A DNA stretch of 64,000 nucleotides from an uncultured Alphaproteobacteria bacterium (GTDB lineage: Bacteria; Pseudomonadota; Alphaproteobacteria; Puniceispirillales; UBA1172): the NCBI GenBank assembly GCA_958431225.1, contig OY288107.1:1143501-1207500 (forward strand), read 5' to 3'. Below are positions 26,328 through 38,728 of this stretch, piece by piece. A model generated the notes under the pieces. The model was given only the letters and a program-made list of their open reading frames with translations. It did no database searches and was not told the DNA's origin. Numbering within the stretch: position 1 is the stretch's first letter; each line of letters begins with the position of its first letter. The position numbers and the translations under genes are program-made.

Positions 26328-28100
26328 ATGGCGTATGCGATTACCGACCATTATTTTGATGTTGTTGTTGTCGGGGCTGGCGGTGCGGGGTTGCGGGCGA
26401 CTATGGGGATGGTGACGGCGGGGCTGAAAACCGCTTGCGTTACCAAAGTATTCCCCACGCGCAGTCATACCGTCGCCGCCCAAGGCGGTATCGGGGCGGC
26501 GTTGGATAATATGGGGCAGGGCGATAATTGGCGCTATCACATGTATGATACGGTCAAAGGCTCGGATTGGCTCGGCGACCAAGATGCGATTGAATATATG
26601 TGCCGCAATGCCATCCCTTCGGTGATTGAGTTAGAACATTTTGGCGTGCCGTTCTCGCGCACCGAGGAAGGAAAAATTTTTCAACGCCCCTTTGGCGGGC
26701 ATAGTTTGGATTACGGCAAACAGCCGGCGATGCGTGCCTGTGCCGCCGCCGACCGCACCGGACATGCGATTCTGCATACGCTTTATCAGCAATGCCTTAA
26801 ACATAATGCCGAGTTTTTTGTTGAATATTACGCGTTGGATTTACTGATGGATGATGATGGGGCGTGTCGGGGGTTGCTGGCTTTGAAATTGGATGATGGC
26901 ACGTTGCATCGCTTTCATGGGCATCGCATTGTTTTGGCGACCGGGGGGTATGGGCGCGTCTATTTTTCTTGCACTTCGGCGCATACTTGTACTGGCGATG
27001 GTAATGCGATGGTGTTGCGGGCGGGGTTGCCTTTACAGGATATGGAGTTCGTGCAGTTCCATCCCACTGGCGTTTATGGCGCCGGGGTGCTGATTACCGA
27101 AGGCGCGCGTGGGGAGGGCGGGTATCTCACCAATAGCGATGGCGAACGTTTTATGGAACGCTATGCCCCGACGCTCAAAGACCTAGCCCCCCGCGATATG
27201 GTTAGCCGTTCCATGATTGTGGAAATCAACGAAGGGCGCGGGGTGGGGGCGCAGAAAGACCATCTGCTGTTGCATCTGGAACATTTGGATGAGGCGACTC
27301 TGCACGAACGGCTTCCCGGCATCACCGAAACCGCGCGCATTTTTTGCGGGGTGGATGTGTTGCGCGCGCCGATTCCGGTCCTGCCCACGGTGCATTACAA
27401 TATGGGGGGGATTCCGACCAATTATCATGGCGAGGTGCAACATAATGGCGACATTGTGCCGGGCTTGATGGCGATTGGTGAGGCGGCGTGTGTATCGGTG
27501 CATGGGGCTAATCGTTTGGGGACGAATTCATTGTTGGATATTGTCGTATTTGGGCGGGCGGCGGCGTTGCGCGCGGCGGACAGCGTGGAAAAAGGCGCAA
27601 GCCACGCACCGATTCCCGCAAGCCAAACCGATAAAGCATTGGCGCGTTTTGACCGCATCCGCCACGCCAAAGGCAAACGCCCGAGTGCCGAAATTCGCAT
27701 GGCGATGCAACAGGCGATGCAACGGCATGCGGCGGTGTTTCGTTCAAGCCAATCGCTCACCGAGGGCGTGAAAAAAATGGATGCGGTGGCGGCGACTATG
27801 GGCGATTTGCGCCTGACCGATAGGTCGCTGATATGGAATACCGATTTGGTGGAAGCGTTGGAATTGGATAATCTCATCGCACAAGCCCTAGTCACTATCC
27901 GTTCTGCCGAGGCGCGCCACGAATCGCGGGGGGCGCACGCGCATGAAGATTTTCCTGAGCGCGATGATGAAAATTGGATGCAGCATAGTTTGATGTGGCT
28001 TGATGCGCAAAATAAATCCACTGTGGGTTATAGTCCGGTCACGCTCACCACCCTCACCGATGACACCGAAACCATTCCGCCCATGGCGCGGGTTTATTAA
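26328..28100 (+). CDS. sdhA: Succinate dehydrogenase flavoprotein subunit
   Basis: SdhA carries covalent FAD and oxidises succinate to fumarate. The 590 residues have GAGGAGLRA for the dinucleotide, [10 protein letters not shown] with the flavin-linked histidine near 47, the substrate segment [25 protein letters not shown], and the [15 protein letters not shown] motif. It is a complete and ordinary sequence. Positioned third in sdhCDAB. Confidence 0.98.
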   Translation: MAYAITDHYFDVVVVGAGGAGLRATMGMVTAGLKTACVTKVFPTRSHTVAAQGGIGAALDNMGQGDNWRYHMYDTVKGSDWLGDQDAIEYMCRNAIPSVIELEHFGVPFSRTEEGKIFQRPFGGHSLDYGKQPAMRACAAADRTGHAILHTLYQQCLKHNAEFFVEYYALDLLMDDDGACRGLLALKLDDGTLHRFHGHRIVLATGGYGRVYFSCTSAHTCTGDGNAMVLRAGLPLQDMEFVQFHPTGVYGAGVLITEGARGEGGYLTNSDGERFMERYAPTLKDLAPRDMVSRSMIVEINEGRGVGAQKDHLLLHLEHLDEATLHERLPGITETARIFCGVDVLRAPIPVLPTVHYNMGGIPTNYHGEVQHNGDIVPGLMAIGEAACVSVHGANRLGTNSLLDIVVFGRAAALRAADSVEKGASHAPIPASQTDKALARFDRIRHAKGKRPSAEIRMAMQQAMQRHAAVFRSSQSLTEGVKKMDAVAATMGDLRLTDRSLIWNTDLVEALELDNLIAQALVTIRSAEARHESRGAHAHEDFPERDDENWMQHSLMWLDAQNKSTVGYSPVTLTTLTDDTETIPPMARVY

Positions 28101-28118
28101 TTTAGTAAGGATAGTATC

Positions 28119-28898
28119 ATGGCTCAACTGACCCTGCCCCAAAATTCTAGAATCAGCAAAGGCAAGATTCACCCTAGCCCCAAAAATGCGGTGCGCCCCA
28201 AAATGTTTTCCATCTATCGCTGGTCGCCCGATGATGATGCCAATCCGCGTATGGATTCTTATACGCTAGATTTGGATGATTGCGGGCCGATGGTGTTGGA
28301 CGCGCTGATTAAAATTAAGGGCGAACAAGATGCCGGGCTGACGTTTCGGCGTTCGTGCCGTGAGGGGATTTGCGGGTCGTGTTCTATGAATATTGACGGC
28401 ACCAATACGCTTGCCTGTTTGAAACCGATTTCGGAGGTCAAGGGCGAAGTCAAAATCACCCCCCTACCGCATCTGCCGGTGGTCAAAGATTTAGTGCCTG
28501 ATTTGAGCCATGTCTATGCGCAACTGCAGACGATAGAGCCGTGGCTTAAAGCCGACACCCCGCCGCCGGAAAATGAAGAACGTCGCCAAAGCATCGCCGA
28601 ACGTGAAGAATTGGATGGGATGTGGGAATGTGTGTTGTGTTTTAGCTGTTCCACCGCTTGCCCGAGTTATTGGTGGAATGGCGATAAATATCTGGGGCCG
28701 GCGGTGTTGTTGCAAGCCTATCGCTGGATTGTTGATAGCCGTGATGAAAGCACCGGCGCGAGGCTGGATGCGTTGGAAGACCCGTTTCGGCTTTATCGCT
28801 GTCATACCATCATGAACTGCACCAAGACCTGCCCCAAGGGATTAAATCCCGGCAAGGCGATTGCTAAAATCAAAAAAATGCAACTGGAACGGCATTAA
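28119..28898 (+). CDS. sdhB: Succinate dehydrogenase iron-sulfur subunit
   Basis: SdhB carries three iron-sulfur clusters between FAD and quinone. The 2Fe-2S cysteines are in CREGICGSC with a later cysteine, and the two other clusters use [15 protein letters not shown] and [14 protein letters not shown]. 259 residues. AAGGA precedes the ATG. Followed by a C-rich 23-bp spacer and zapE. Confidence 0.97.
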   Translation: MAQLTLPQNSRISKGKIHPSPKNAVRPKMFSIYRWSPDDDANPRMDSYTLDLDDCGPMVLDALIKIKGEQDAGLTFRRSCREGICGSCSMNIDGTNTLACLKPISEVKGEVKITPLPHLPVVKDLVPDLSHVYAQLQTIEPWLKADTPPPENEERRQSIAEREELDGMWECVLCFSCSTACPSYWWNGDKYLGPAVLLQAYRWIVDSRDESTGARLDALEDPFRLYRCHTIMNCTKTCPKGLNPGKAIAKIKKMQLERH

Positions 28899-28921
28899 TC
28901 GCCCCCCCCGCCCCCCCGCAC

Positions 28922-30046
28922 GTGATGATGTATCCTTCGCAACAACTAATGGCGGCGCTGGCATCGGGGCAGTTAGAGGAAGACCCCGAACAGCTGATGC
29001 TTGCCAAAAAACTGGACGCGCTCATTGATGCGGTGGTTGCGCGCAAATCCCAAAAAACTTGGCGCGGTTGGGGGCGTGGTTGGGGGCGCGGTTGGGGGCG
29101 TAAGGCGGATGATGTTGCTGTGAAAGGGCTGTATCTTTGGGGCGGGGTGGGGCGCGGTAAATCTATGTTGATGGATTATTTTGTGCGCGGGGCAGCGGCT
29201 GATTTTGGGCTGGCGGTGAAGCGGTTTCATTTCCATGATTTTATGGTCGCGGCGCATGAATCTGTGCATCAGGCACGGCAATCTAATAAATCTGACCCCA
29301 CCGCCAAAGTGATGCGCGCATTGACAGAAGGCGCCGATGTCGTGTGCTTTGATGAAATGGAAGTGCGCGATATTGCCGATGCCATGATTCTGGCGCGCGT
29401 GATGGCGGATTATATGCGGTTGGGCGGGGTGGTGATTGCGACGTCAAATCGCCATCCTGATGATCTCTATAAGCACGGGCTACAAAGGGCGCGCTTTTTG
29501 CCGTTTATTGCCGCGCTCAAAGAATTTACCGAAATCGTGGAAATATGCGGGGATGTTGATTGGCGGCGGCGGGCTTTGGCTGGGCTTGTGGGGTGGTATC
29601 ATCCGCTTAATGCCGCATCCGCCAAGGCGTTGGGTGATGCCATGGCGCAATTATCTGGGGAGTTATCAGGGGGGATTGAGGCGCATCCCCTAGCGGTTTC
29701 ATTGGGCGGGCGCACACTCACCATTCCGAAAGCCGCGAGCCGTGTCGGCTGGATTGATTTTGCTGACATTTGCGGGGTGCCTCTGGCGGCGGCGGATTAT
29801 TTGGTGGTGGCAGAACGTTTTGCTGGTTTGCTGGTGGGCAATATCCCCCCCCTCACCGATGCCTTACAGAATGAGGCGCGGCGGTTTATGTGGTTGGTGG
29901 ATGCGCTTTATGAAAAAAAATGTTTTCTCATCGCCTCTGCTGAAACCGATATCAATGGTCTCTATCAAGGGCATCAATGGCAAGCCGAATTCCCGCGCAC
30001 GCAATCGCGCCTCCAAGAAATGAGTCGCTTGCCCATAAAAGCATAG
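28922..30046 (+). CDS. zapE: ZapE/AFG1-family ATPase
   Basis: ZapE-like ATPases act at the division site or in membrane protein quality control. The 374 residues contain Walker A GGVGRGKSM (near 73), Walker B VVCFDEMEV (near 140), the sensor TSNRHPDDLY and a C-terminal FxLIASAE-like motif (CFLIASAETD). The start may be GTG 28922, ATG 28925 or ATG 28928; no ribosome binding site is clear. Just before the P-loop lies a small repeat, GWGR three times, encoded by near-identical 12-base units. Position after sdh and before mdh is usual in alphaproteobacteria. Confidence 0.92.
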   Translation: MMMYPSQQLMAALASGQLEEDPEQLMLAKKLDALIDAVVARKSQKTWRGWGRGWGRGWGRKADDVAVKGLYLWGGVGRGKSMLMDYFVRGAAADFGLAVKRFHFHDFMVAAHESVHQARQSNKSDPTAKVMRALTEGADVVCFDEMEVRDIADAMILARVMADYMRLGGVVIATSNRHPDDLYKHGLQRARFLPFIAALKEFTEIVEICGDVDWRRRALAGLVGWYHPLNAASAKALGDAMAQLSGELSGGIEAHPLAVSLGGRTLTIPKAASRVGWIDFADICGVPLAAADYLVVAERFAGLLVGNIPPLTDALQNEARRFMWLVDALYEKKCFLIASAETDINGLYQGHQWQAEFPRTQSRLQEMSRLPIKA

Positions 30047-30052
30047 GCGTAA

Positions 30053-31075
<1,023 letters not shown>

Positions 31076-31081
31076 AGGGGT

Positions 31082-34003
31082 ATGATGAGCGCATCGCAAC
31101 AACAATTTTTATACGGGTCAAACGCCACCTATATCGCAGAGCTGCAACAGCAATGGCGCCAAGATGCTGCATCGGTTGCCCCTGATTGGGCGCGCTGGTT
31201 TGAACAGCTTGATGGGATGAGCAGTGGTCTGGGTAAGGGGGGCGGTAATGGCAAGGATATGGACGCACCGCCCTCATGGGGGCGCGCACAGGGGCGGGTG
31301 ATTGGTGCTGATGGGGGCGGTGATGTGCCGCCGCCGACTGCTACATTAGATGGCGCATTAAACGGCGCTGGCGATGCTGAAGCCATCCGTGCCGCTACTT
31401 TGGATTCAATTAAAGCGATTATGTTGATTCGCGCGTATCGGATTCGTGGGCATCTGCAAGCATCGCTTGACCCGCTTGATTTGGTGGAAAAGACGTATCA
31501 TCCGGAGCTTGACCCCGAAACTTACGGCTTTACCGATGCCGATTTAGACCGCCCGATTTTTATCAATCACGTGTTGGGGTTGGAAATCGCCACCCTGCGG
31601 CAGATTTTGGAGGTGGTGCGCGAGACTTATTGTGGCAGCATCGGCGTTGAGTTTATGCATATCCAAGACCCTGACGAAAAACTTTGGATTCAAGAACGTA
31701 TTGAAGGCATCCGCAACCATACCGAATTCACCGATTTAGGCAAAAAAACCATTTATGAACGGCTAGTGTCGGCGGAAAATTTTGAACAATTTCTGCATAA
31801 AAAATATGTCGGCACCAAACGTTTTGGCTTGGATGGCGGCGAGGCGGTGATTCCGGCATTGGAGCAAATTCTAAAACGTGGCTCGCAATTAGGATTGCAA
31901 GAAATCGTCATCGGCATGTCGCATCGGGGGCGGTTGAATGTGCTTTACAATGTCATGAGCAAACCATTTCGCGCGATTATTTCGGAATTTTTGGGCAACC
32001 CCGCCAACCCCGAAGACGCTGGCGGTTCTGGTGATGTTAAGTATCATATGGGGAGTTCTGCCGACCGCGGCTTTGATGGCAATGAGGTGCATTTGACCCT
32101 CAACGCCAACCCGTCGCATCTTGAGGTGGTGGATCCGGTGGTGGTCGGGCGGGTGCGCGCGAAACAAAAGCAACGCACCGATAGCGACCATACTAAAGTC
32201 ATGGGGCTGCTGATTCATGGCGATGCGGCATTTGCCGGACAGGGCATTGTTTCGGAGACATTTGCTTTCTCGGCTCTGCGCGGCTATCGCACTGGCGGAA
32301 CTATCCATATTATTGTTAATAATCAGATCGGCTTCACCACCGACCCCGCCTATTCGCGCTCATCGCCCTATCCCACCGATGTGGCAAAGATGGTGATGGC
32401 ACCGATTTTTCATGTTAATTGCGATGATGTGGAATCGGTGATTCATGTGGCGCGCATTGCTACCGAATTCCGCCAGAAATTCAAAACCGATGTGGTGTTG
32501 GACTTTATCTGCTATCGGCGGTTTGGGCATAATGAGGGGGACGAGCCGGCCTTCACGCAACCCAAAATGTATCAGCGCATTGGCGACCATCCCTCCGTGC
32601 GCGCCATGTATGCGGACCAACTCATCGCCGAGGGGTTGATGAGCACCGAGGAAACGCAAACGCTCATAGACGAAAACCGCCAACATTTAGAGGATGAATT
32701 TGAAGCCGGCACCAGCTATAAGCCCAATAAAGCCGATTGGCTGGAAGGCAGTTGGGCGGGGATGCGCGCCGCCCCTGAAGGCGATGACCGCCGCGGCACC
32801 ACCTCGGTTTCGCGCAAACTCATCAACCAAGTCGGCAAGGCGATGACGACCATTCCTGACGGCTTTACGATCAATAAAAAACTTGAACGCATCATCAAAG
32901 CCCGCCAAGACAGCATCGAGGGCGGCGAAAATATTGATTGGGCAACCGCCGAACAACTCGCCTTTGGCACGCTAGTGATGCAGGGACACATGGTGCGCCT
33001 ATCGGGGCAGGATTCGTGTCGTGGCACTTTCTCGCAACGCCACGCCGTTTTTGTTGATCAAAACACCAACGAACGTTACACCCCCCTAGATCATATCGCC
33101 CCGGAACAAGAGGTGTTTGAGGTCATTGATTCGCCCCTATCCGAAGCCTCGGTGCTAGGTTTTGAATATGGGTTCAGCCAAGCCGAGCCGAAAGCGTTAG
33201 TGATGTGGGAGGCGCAATTCGGCGATTTTGCCAATGGCGCACAAGTGATTGTTGATCAATTTATTTCCTCCGGCGAGGCGAAATGGTTGCGCATGAGTGG
33301 TCTAGTCATGTTGCTCCCCCACGGGCATGAAGGGCAGGGGCCTGAACATTCTTCGGCGCGCCTTGAACGTTATCTGCAACTCTGTGCCGAGGATAATATG
33401 CAGGTCGCCAACTGCACCACCCCGGCGAGTTATTTCCATATTTTGCGCCGCCAACTGCGCCGCGATTTCCGCAAGCCCCTGATTATGATGACGCCGAAAT
33501 CGCTGTTGCGCCATAAGGCTTGCGTGTCGGGGATTGATGATTTTATCAATGGCGCATCGTTCCACCGCGTCCTTGGCGAGACCGACAAGATGATTGCCAA
33601 AAAGCCGAAACGCATCGTGCTTTGTTCGGGCAAAGTCTATTATGATTTGCTGGCAGAACGCCAAGCGCGCGGGATTAAAGATGTGGCACTAGTGCGCCTT
33701 GAACAGCTTTATCCGTTCCCGCATAAACCTCTGGCGAAAATTTTGAAAGCCGCCCCCGATGCCGAGGTGGTATGGTGCCAAGAAGAACCCATGAATATGG
33801 GGGCGTGGGATTTTGTTGATGCGCGTATTGAAAAATTATTGCTAGAAATTGGCGCATCGCATGCGCGTCCGTATTATGTGGGGCGGGAGGCGGCGGCGTC
33901 CCCTGCCACCGGGCGGATGTCGCGGCATTTGGCAGAACAAGAAAAATTGGTGGATGCCGCACTGGATTTGAAAACCAAAGGGGTGCGCTTTGTTGCGGAA
34001 TAA
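31082..34003 (+). CDS. sucA: 2-oxoglutarate dehydrogenase E1 component
   Basis: The thiamine-dependent decarboxylase of the 2-oxoglutarate complex, 973 residues. The N-terminal [17 protein letters not shown] is the E2-binding segment. [22 protein letters not shown] and [11 protein letters not shown] (near 480) form the cofactor site, and [20 protein letters not shown] lies in the C-terminal half. A glycine-rich variable stretch occupies about residues 45-100. GGGG before the ATGATG start serves as binding site. Confidence 0.98.
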   Translation: MMSASQQQFLYGSNATYIAELQQQWRQDAASVAPDWARWFEQLDGMSSGLGKGGGNGKDMDAPPSWGRAQGRVIGADGGGDVPPPTATLDGALNGAGDAEAIRAATLDSIKAIMLIRAYRIRGHLQASLDPLDLVEKTYHPELDPETYGFTDADLDRPIFINHVLGLEIATLRQILEVVRETYCGSIGVEFMHIQDPDEKLWIQERIEGIRNHTEFTDLGKKTIYERLVSAENFEQFLHKKYVGTKRFGLDGGEAVIPALEQILKRGSQLGLQEIVIGMSHRGRLNVLYNVMSKPFRAIISEFLGNPANPEDAGGSGDVKYHMGSSADRGFDGNEVHLTLNANPSHLEVVDPVVVGRVRAKQKQRTDSDHTKVMGLLIHGDAAFAGQGIVSETFAFSALRGYRTGGTIHIIVNNQIGFTTDPAYSRSSPYPTDVAKMVMAPIFHVNCDDVESVIHVARIATEFRQKFKTDVVLDFICYRRFGHNEGDEPAFTQPKMYQRIGDHPSVRAMYADQLIAEGLMSTEETQTLIDENRQHLEDEFEAGTSYKPNKADWLEGSWAGMRAAPEGDDRRGTTSVSRKLINQVGKAMTTIPDGFTINKKLERIIKARQDSIEGGENIDWATAEQLAFGTLVMQGHMVRLSGQDSCRGTFSQRHAVFVDQNTNERYTPLDHIAPEQEVFEVIDSPLSEASVLGFEYGFSQAEPKALVMWEAQFGDFANGAQVIVDQFISSGEAKWLRMSGLVMLLPHGHEGQGPEHSSARLERYLQLCAEDNMQVANCTTPASYFHILRRQLRRDFRKPLIMMTPKSLLRHKACVSGIDDFINGASFHRVLGETDKMIAKKPKRIVLCSGKVYYDLLAERQARGIKDVALVRLEQLYPFPHKPLAKILKAAPDAEVVWCQEEPMNMGAWDFVDARIEKLLLEIGASHARPYYVGREAAASPATGRMSRHLAEQEKLVDAALDLKTKGVRFVAE

Positions 34004-34032
34004 CACGCGCTCGTAGTAGAAAGGCGAAAGCA

Positions 34033-35295
34033 ATGGCGATTGAAATCAAAGTCCCGACTTTAGGCGAATCCGTCAGCGAAGCCACGGTCGCACGCTGGCT
34101 CAAAGCCGAGGGCGATAGCATCGGCAAAGATGAAAATCTGGCGGAATTGGAAACCGATAAAGTGACGCTAGATGTGCCGTCGCCGGTGAGTGGGAAAGTG
34201 GTTAGCCTCGCCGTAGCGGAGGGGGCGACGGTGGATGCTAATGCGGTGTTAGCGGTGATTGAGGAAGGCGCCGATGGTGCGGAAACTGCGCCCGCCCCTG
34301 AAAAATCTGCGCCTGCACCTGCCGCGAAATCTGCGCCAGCGTCCGCGCCTGCCGCGAAATCCGCGCCCGCCCCTGAGAAACCCGCCTCTGTTTCGGAGGA
34401 TATGCCTCTGTCGCCGGCGGTGCGGCGTCTGGTGGATGAACATAATCTTGACCCGGCTAGCATTACTGGCACCGGTAAGGATGGGCGTTTGACTAAGGGC
34501 GATATCCTTGGGGTGCTTGAGGGGGGTGCAGTCGCTGGCGGGGCGGTTGCTGGCGGGGCGGTTGCCCCCGATGGCATCCCCGATGCGCGTGAGGAAAAAG
34601 TTGCTATGTCGCGGTTGCGTCAGGCGATTGCGCGGCGGCTCAAAGAGGCGCAAGACACCGCCGCTATGCTCACGACATTTAATGAGGTGGATATGAGCGC
34701 GATTATTGATTTGCGCGCTGAATTCAAAGACGTGTTTTTTGAACGCCACGGCGTCAAACTCGGCTTTATGAGTTTTTTCGTGCAAGCGGTGGTCAAGGCA
34801 TTAAAAGACTATCCCGCCGTCAATGCCGAAATTCGTGGCACCGATATTATCTATAAAAATTATTATAATATCGGCGTCGCCGTCGGCACCGAACAGGGGC
34901 TAGTCGTGCCGGTGTTGCGCGATGCCGATGCCATGAGTTTCGCCGAAACCGAAGCAAGCATCGCCGATTTCGGCACCAAGGCACGGACAGGCAAATTGAC
35001 CATGGCGGATATGTCCGATGGCACTTTTACTATTTCTAACGGCGGTATTTATGGGTCAATGCTTTCAACGCCGATTCTCAACCCGCCCCAAAGCGGCATT
35101 TTGGGCATGCATAACATCCAAAAACGCACAATGGTGGTGTCGGGTAAAGATGGTGATGAAATTGTTATCAAGCCGATGATGTATCTGGCGCTATCCTATG
35201 ACCACCGCATCATTGACGGGCGCGAGGCGGTGTCGTTCCTCGTGCGCGTCAAAGAATCGCTTGAAGACCCGCGCCGTCTATTGATGGGGCTTTGA
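34033..35295 (+). CDS. sucB: 2-oxoglutarate dehydrogenase E2, dihydrolipoyl succinyltransferase
   Basis: The E2 core. The lipoyl domain has the modified lysine near 43 in [10 protein letters not shown]. An alanine- and proline-rich linker with repeated APAAKSAP units (about 83-118) leads to the E3-binding domain ([18 protein letters not shown]). A second small repeat ([11 protein letters not shown]) precedes the catalytic domain, which ends with [16 protein letters not shown]. 420 residues. AGAAAGGCG precedes the ATG. Confidence 0.98.
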   Translation: MAIEIKVPTLGESVSEATVARWLKAEGDSIGKDENLAELETDKVTLDVPSPVSGKVVSLAVAEGATVDANAVLAVIEEGADGAETAPAPEKSAPAPAAKSAPASAPAAKSAPAPEKPASVSEDMPLSPAVRRLVDEHNLDPASITGTGKDGRLTKGDILGVLEGGAVAGGAVAGGAVAPDGIPDAREEKVAMSRLRQAIARRLKEAQDTAAMLTTFNEVDMSAIIDLRAEFKDVFFERHGVKLGFMSFFVQAVVKALKDYPAVNAEIRGTDIIYKNYYNIGVAVGTEQGLVVPVLRDADAMSFAETEASIADFGTKARTGKLTMADMSDGTFTISNGGIYGSMLSTPILNPPQSGILGMHNIQKRTMVVSGKDGDEIVIKPMMYLALSYDHRIIDGREAVSFLVRVKESLEDPRRLLMGL

Positions 35296-35298
35296 GGC

Positions 35299-36696
35299 AT
35301 GGCGGATAATAAGGAAACATTTGATTTGGTGGTAATCGGCGGCGGGCCCGGCGGGTATGTGGCGGCTATACGTGCGCGCCAATTAGGCATGCGGGTGGCG
35401 TTGGTGGAAAAGCGCAAGACGCTTGGCGGCACTTGCCTCAATGTGGGCTGTATTCCGTCCAAGGCGCTTTTGCATAGTTCGGCAAAATATGCGGGGCTGG
35501 TTGGCGGCGGTGTTGCCAATCTAGGCATTAAAATCGCTAAGCCTAAATTAGATATTAAAAAGATGCTGGCGCATAAGGATAAAGTGGTTAGCGGTCTCAC
35601 CGATGGCATCGCTTTATTGATGCGCAAAAATAAAATCACGCATATTGAAGGCAGCGGACGCATCACCGCACCGAATGTGGTGGCGGTGGGCGATAAGGAA
35701 ATTCAAGGGGCGCGTATTTTGATTGCCACAGGTTCGGCATCGCAAGATTTGAAAGGCGTCAATGTGGATGAAAAGCGCGTTGTGTCCTCCACCGGCGCGC
35801 TAGATTTGCGCCAAGTGCCGAAGCGGCTGTTGGTGATTGGCGGCGGCTATATCGGGCTTGAGATGGCGAGCATCTGGGGGCGGTTGGGGGCAGAGGTTGA
35901 AGTCGTGGAATTTCTGCCGCGCCTGATGCCGGGGATGGATGGCGAGGTGGCGACAAAAACTAAAGGTATTTTGGAAAAACAGGGCATCAATTTCCGCCTC
36001 AACACCGCCGTGCAATCGGCAAAATCTAGCGCGTCGGGGGTGGCGGTGGAAATGCTTAGCGATGGCAAAAAGACAAAAACAAAATGCGATGTGGTGTTGG
36101 TGGCAATCGGGCGGCGTCCGTATTTTGACGGTTTAGGCGTGGAAGAATTGGGGATTGCTACCGATGATAAGGGGCGCATCGCCGTCAATGCGCGTTTTGA
36201 GAGTTCGGTTGCTGGCATCTATGCGATTGGCGATGTCATTGCCGGGCCGATGCTGGCACACAAGGCGGAGGAAGATGGCGTTGCCGCCGTGGAATTGATG
36301 GCGGGTTTGGGCGGTCATGTGGATTATGATTTGGTGCCGGGGATTGTCTATACCGACCCCGAAATTGCCACCATCGGTAAGAATGAAGAACAGCTAAACG
36401 AGGCGGGAATTGCTTTCAATAAGGGCGTGTTTCCGTTGCTGGCGAATAGCCGTGCGCGCACTAGTGGCAGTGAAGAAGGCTTTGTCAAAATCCTCGCCGA
36501 TGCCAAAACCGACCGCGTTTTAGGGGTGCATATTATTGGTGCCGATGCCGGGACGCTCATCCACGAGGCGGCGGCGGTGATGGCATTTGGCGGGGCGGCG
36601 GAAGATATCGCGCGCATCTGCCACGGGCATCCAACGCTCAATGAAGCCGTGAAAGAAGCCGCCCTCGCCGTGGATGGGCGGGCGATTCATATCTAA
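35299..36696 (+). CDS. lpd: Dihydrolipoyl dehydrogenase
   Basis: E3 reoxidises dihydrolipoamide with NAD. The 465 residues have GGGPGGYVAAI for FAD, the redox disulfide in GGTCLNVGCIPSK (near 46 and 51), the NAD motif IGGGYIGLEMASIW and the C-terminal HGHPTLNEAVKEAAL with the active-site histidine. Three bases after sucB. Being in the sucAB cluster it serves the 2-oxoglutarate complex, possibly others too. Confidence 0.97.
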   Translation: MADNKETFDLVVIGGGPGGYVAAIRARQLGMRVALVEKRKTLGGTCLNVGCIPSKALLHSSAKYAGLVGGGVANLGIKIAKPKLDIKKMLAHKDKVVSGLTDGIALLMRKNKITHIEGSGRITAPNVVAVGDKEIQGARILIATGSASQDLKGVNVDEKRVVSSTGALDLRQVPKRLLVIGGGYIGLEMASIWGRLGAEVEVVEFLPRLMPGMDGEVATKTKGILEKQGINFRLNTAVQSAKSSASGVAVEMLSDGKKTKTKCDVVLVAIGRRPYFDGLGVEELGIATDDKGRIAVNARFESSVAGIYAIGDVIAGPMLAHKAEEDGVAAVELMAGLGGHVDYDLVPGIVYTDPEIATIGKNEEQLNEAGIAFNKGVFPLLANSRARTSGSEEGFVKILADAKTDRVLGVHIIGADAGTLIHEAAAVMAFGGAAEDIARICHGHPTLNEAVKEAALAVDGRAIHI

Positions 36697-36713
36697 AGCC
36701 ACCCATACGCATA

Positions 36714-37052
36714 TTACAAATAGTATAATAAAAATTCATAATTTATCATGATGAGATATACGAACAAACTGGCAAAAATGGCAAGGATGGCACTCTTGTA
36801 GCGTAGATATAGCCCGATAGATAAGGCACAGCAAATCAATATCGGCAGACCAAAAGGCTTAACAAGATAATTTGCGCCCTTAAGCGTGTAGATGATGAGC
36901 AAACACATGACGCCAATAGGCATCTTTTTTGCAATAAACACCAGCAATGCATTATCTTTGAGATTGCGCGTCAAAAAAATAGGCGTCGCCCGCAATAAAA
37001 TGGTTATCACTGAAATCGTCAGCAATGTATAAAAAATATAATCATTTGGCAT
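36714..37052 (-). CDS. azlD: AzlD-family branched-chain amino acid exporter, small subunit
   Basis: A 112-residue protein with four hydrophobic segments and the family pattern RATPIFLTRNLK near the N-terminus and MPIGVMCLLIIYTLKG. It pairs with AzlC to export branched-chain amino acids or analogues. The start overlaps the end of azlC by eleven bases. Base composition is more AT-rich than the neighbouring lpd. Confidence 0.87.
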   Translation of the reverse strand: MPNDYIFYTLLTISVITILLRATPIFLTRNLKDNALLVFIAKKMPIGVMCLLIIYTLKGANYLVKPFGLPILICCALSIGLYLRYKSAILAIFASLFVYLIMINYEFLLYYL

Positions 37053-37722
37053 AGAATCTAACCTTGAACTGGATGATTAAGCACGCCAAATATGTGATGA
37101 GCGATACCGTTAAGAAACTATTTTCCAATACGAAATTTTCCGCAATCAGACCCAATAAAGCCGACAATAAAATAAAAAGGAATAGTGCCCATTCTCTATT
37201 TTCTTTGCTGGCATCAACCGCAAGGATGACAAACATTGTGGTGAGGGCAAAATCAAATCCTTCAATTTCAGGGGGGATGATCAACCCCAACAAAGCCCCC
37301 ACCAATGCACCGCCCGCCCACCAGAAATGGCTGATAATCTGTAGGAGGGTGATTTCATTTCCTGTTAAATCTTTACCTAGCCCGGCGCTGGTTATGGCGT
37401 AGGTTTCGTCGGTTAATGCCCAGATGCCATAGGCTTTTTGTGCCGGCGTTTTCAGCCTGTGATAAGGAAATGACAGACCATAAAAAATATGGCGGAAATT
37501 GATGATGAATGCGGAAAAGGCGATCAGATAGAGGGGATAGGCATCGCGCATGAAACTCACGGCGAGAAATTCAATGGACCCGGCAAAAATCATAAATGCG
37601 GAGATCGGCGCCCAATACCACGCAATATCCGCCGTTGTCAGATAGACCCCAAAGGCAACCCCAAGCGGACCATACGCCGAAGCAACAGGCAAAGTTATCA
37701 GGAAGGTTTTTTTCACGTCCAT
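37042..37722 (-). CDS. azlC: AzlC-family branched-chain amino acid exporter, large subunit
   Basis: A 226-residue membrane protein with about six hydrophobic segments. ASAYGPLGVAFGVYLTTADI and the segment FIINFRHIFYGLSFPYH are typical of AzlC. It overlaps azlD, the two-gene arrangement known for AzlCD. The pair stands between lpd and xerC on the minus strand and looks like a small accessory unit; its upstream 88-bp gap has the 12-base palindrome CAAAATATTTTG (37774-37785), a possible operator. Confidence 0.88.
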   Translation of the reverse strand: MDVKKTFLITLPVASAYGPLGVAFGVYLTTADIAWYWAPISAFMIFAGSIEFLAVSFMRDAYPLYLIAFSAFIINFRHIFYGLSFPYHRLKTPAQKAYGIWALTDETYAITSAGLGKDLTGNEITLLQIISHFWWAGGALVGALLGLIIPPEIEGFDFALTTMFVILAVDASKENREWALFLFILLSALLGLIAENFVLENSFLTVSLITYLACLIIQFKVRFYAK

Positions 37723-37810
37723 TTCACGTTGTCCCCATTTTGCGTCATCTTTAGCATCAGGTTATTGACTCTACAAAATATTTTGCTTTGAGATGAAATA
37801 AAAGTTTGCG

Positions 37811-38728
37811 TCAAGATTTATTTTTTTTGGCACGCGGGTGGGTGTCGCGGTGGATGGCGGTTAGGTGGGCTTCGTCGATGTGGGTGTAGCGTTGGGTGGT
37901 GGTGAGGCTGGCATGTCCTAGTAGGCTCTGGATGGCGCGCAAATCGCCCCCCCCGGCGAGCATATGGCTGGCAAAAGCATGGCGCAAGGCGTGGGGGGTG
38001 GCGTGGTGTTCTAAGCCCAATTCTAGGCGCAATTTTTCCACCAATCTTTGCACCGCCCGTGCGTGGTGCGCGCCGCCGCGATTGGCTATGAAAAGCGGCG
38101 CATCGGCGTTGGCATCGCCCGGGGAGACCGCTAGCCACTGATTTATTGCTTCGCGCACGATGGGCAATACTGGCACATCGCGGCTTTTGCCGCCTTTGCC
38201 GTGGATGCGGAGCCAATCGCCCAAAGGCGCATCGTTGCGGGTGAGGGCTAGGGCTTCGGAAATGCGTAGCCCCGTGCCGTAAATGAGCGTCAAAATGGCG
38301 GTATCGCGCGCCTCAATCCATGCGGGCTGGTTGAGGGTTTTGATGGCGGCGAGCATGGCTTTGACATCCACCGCATCGAGGCTTTTCGGCAGGGGCGGTG
38401 AGATTTTTGGCGCGGCGAGATGGGTGAGGGGTGCTTCCGCATAATGCCCTTGGCGGTTGGCGAAGCGGTAATAATTGCGGATGGAAGATAGGATGCGGGC
38501 GATGCTGGTGGGCGCCATATTTTTATCCGCCAACTGCGCCAAAAACCGCCGCGATTCACTGCGCCCGAATCGGTCAGGGGGGCAGGCGGATTCTTCAAGA
38601 AATTCTAGCCAACTCCGCACATCGCGCGCATAAGATTCGAGCGTTTTTGGCGAAGCACGGCGTTCATGTTCAAGCCACACCAACCACGCATCATAGACAG
38701 AATTATCAATCATGGGATTGCTAGTCAT
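37811..38728 (-). CDS. xerC: Tyrosine recombinase XerC
   Basis: XerC with XerD resolves chromosome dimers at dif, under FtsK control. The 305 residues carry the full catalytic set: Arg155 (GTGLRISE), Lys near 179, HALR (His246, Arg249), His272 and the nucleophile Tyr281 (QRYTHID). The adjacent DUF484 gene is the usual genomic partner of xerC, which argues for XerC rather than a phage integrase. Four-base overlap with DUF484. The C-terminus is lysine-rich. Confidence 0.93.
   Translation of the reverse strand: MTSNPMIDNSVYDAWLVWLEHERRASPKTLESYARDVRSWLEFLEESACPPDRFGRSESRRFLAQLADKNMAPTSIARILSSIRNYYRFANRQGHYAEAPLTHLAAPKISPPLPKSLDAVDVKAMLAAIKTLNQPAWIEARDTAILTLIYGTGLRISEALALTRNDAPLGDWLRIHGKGGKSRDVPVLPIVREAINQWLAVSPGDANADAPLFIANRGGAHHARAVQRLVEKLRLELGLEHHATPHALRHAFASHMLAGGGDLRAIQSLLGHASLTTTQRYTHIDEAHLTAIHRDTHPRAKKNKS

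Noticed and set aside
28899-28921. C-rich run as a regulatory or phase-variable tract upstream of zapE
   Set aside because: The tract is interrupted by G and sits outside the coding frame; nothing else supports switching.
37811-38728. Phage or island integrase
   Set aside because: The tyrosine recombinase lies with DUF484, the usual housekeeping partner of xerC, and no att repeats or cargo are nearby.
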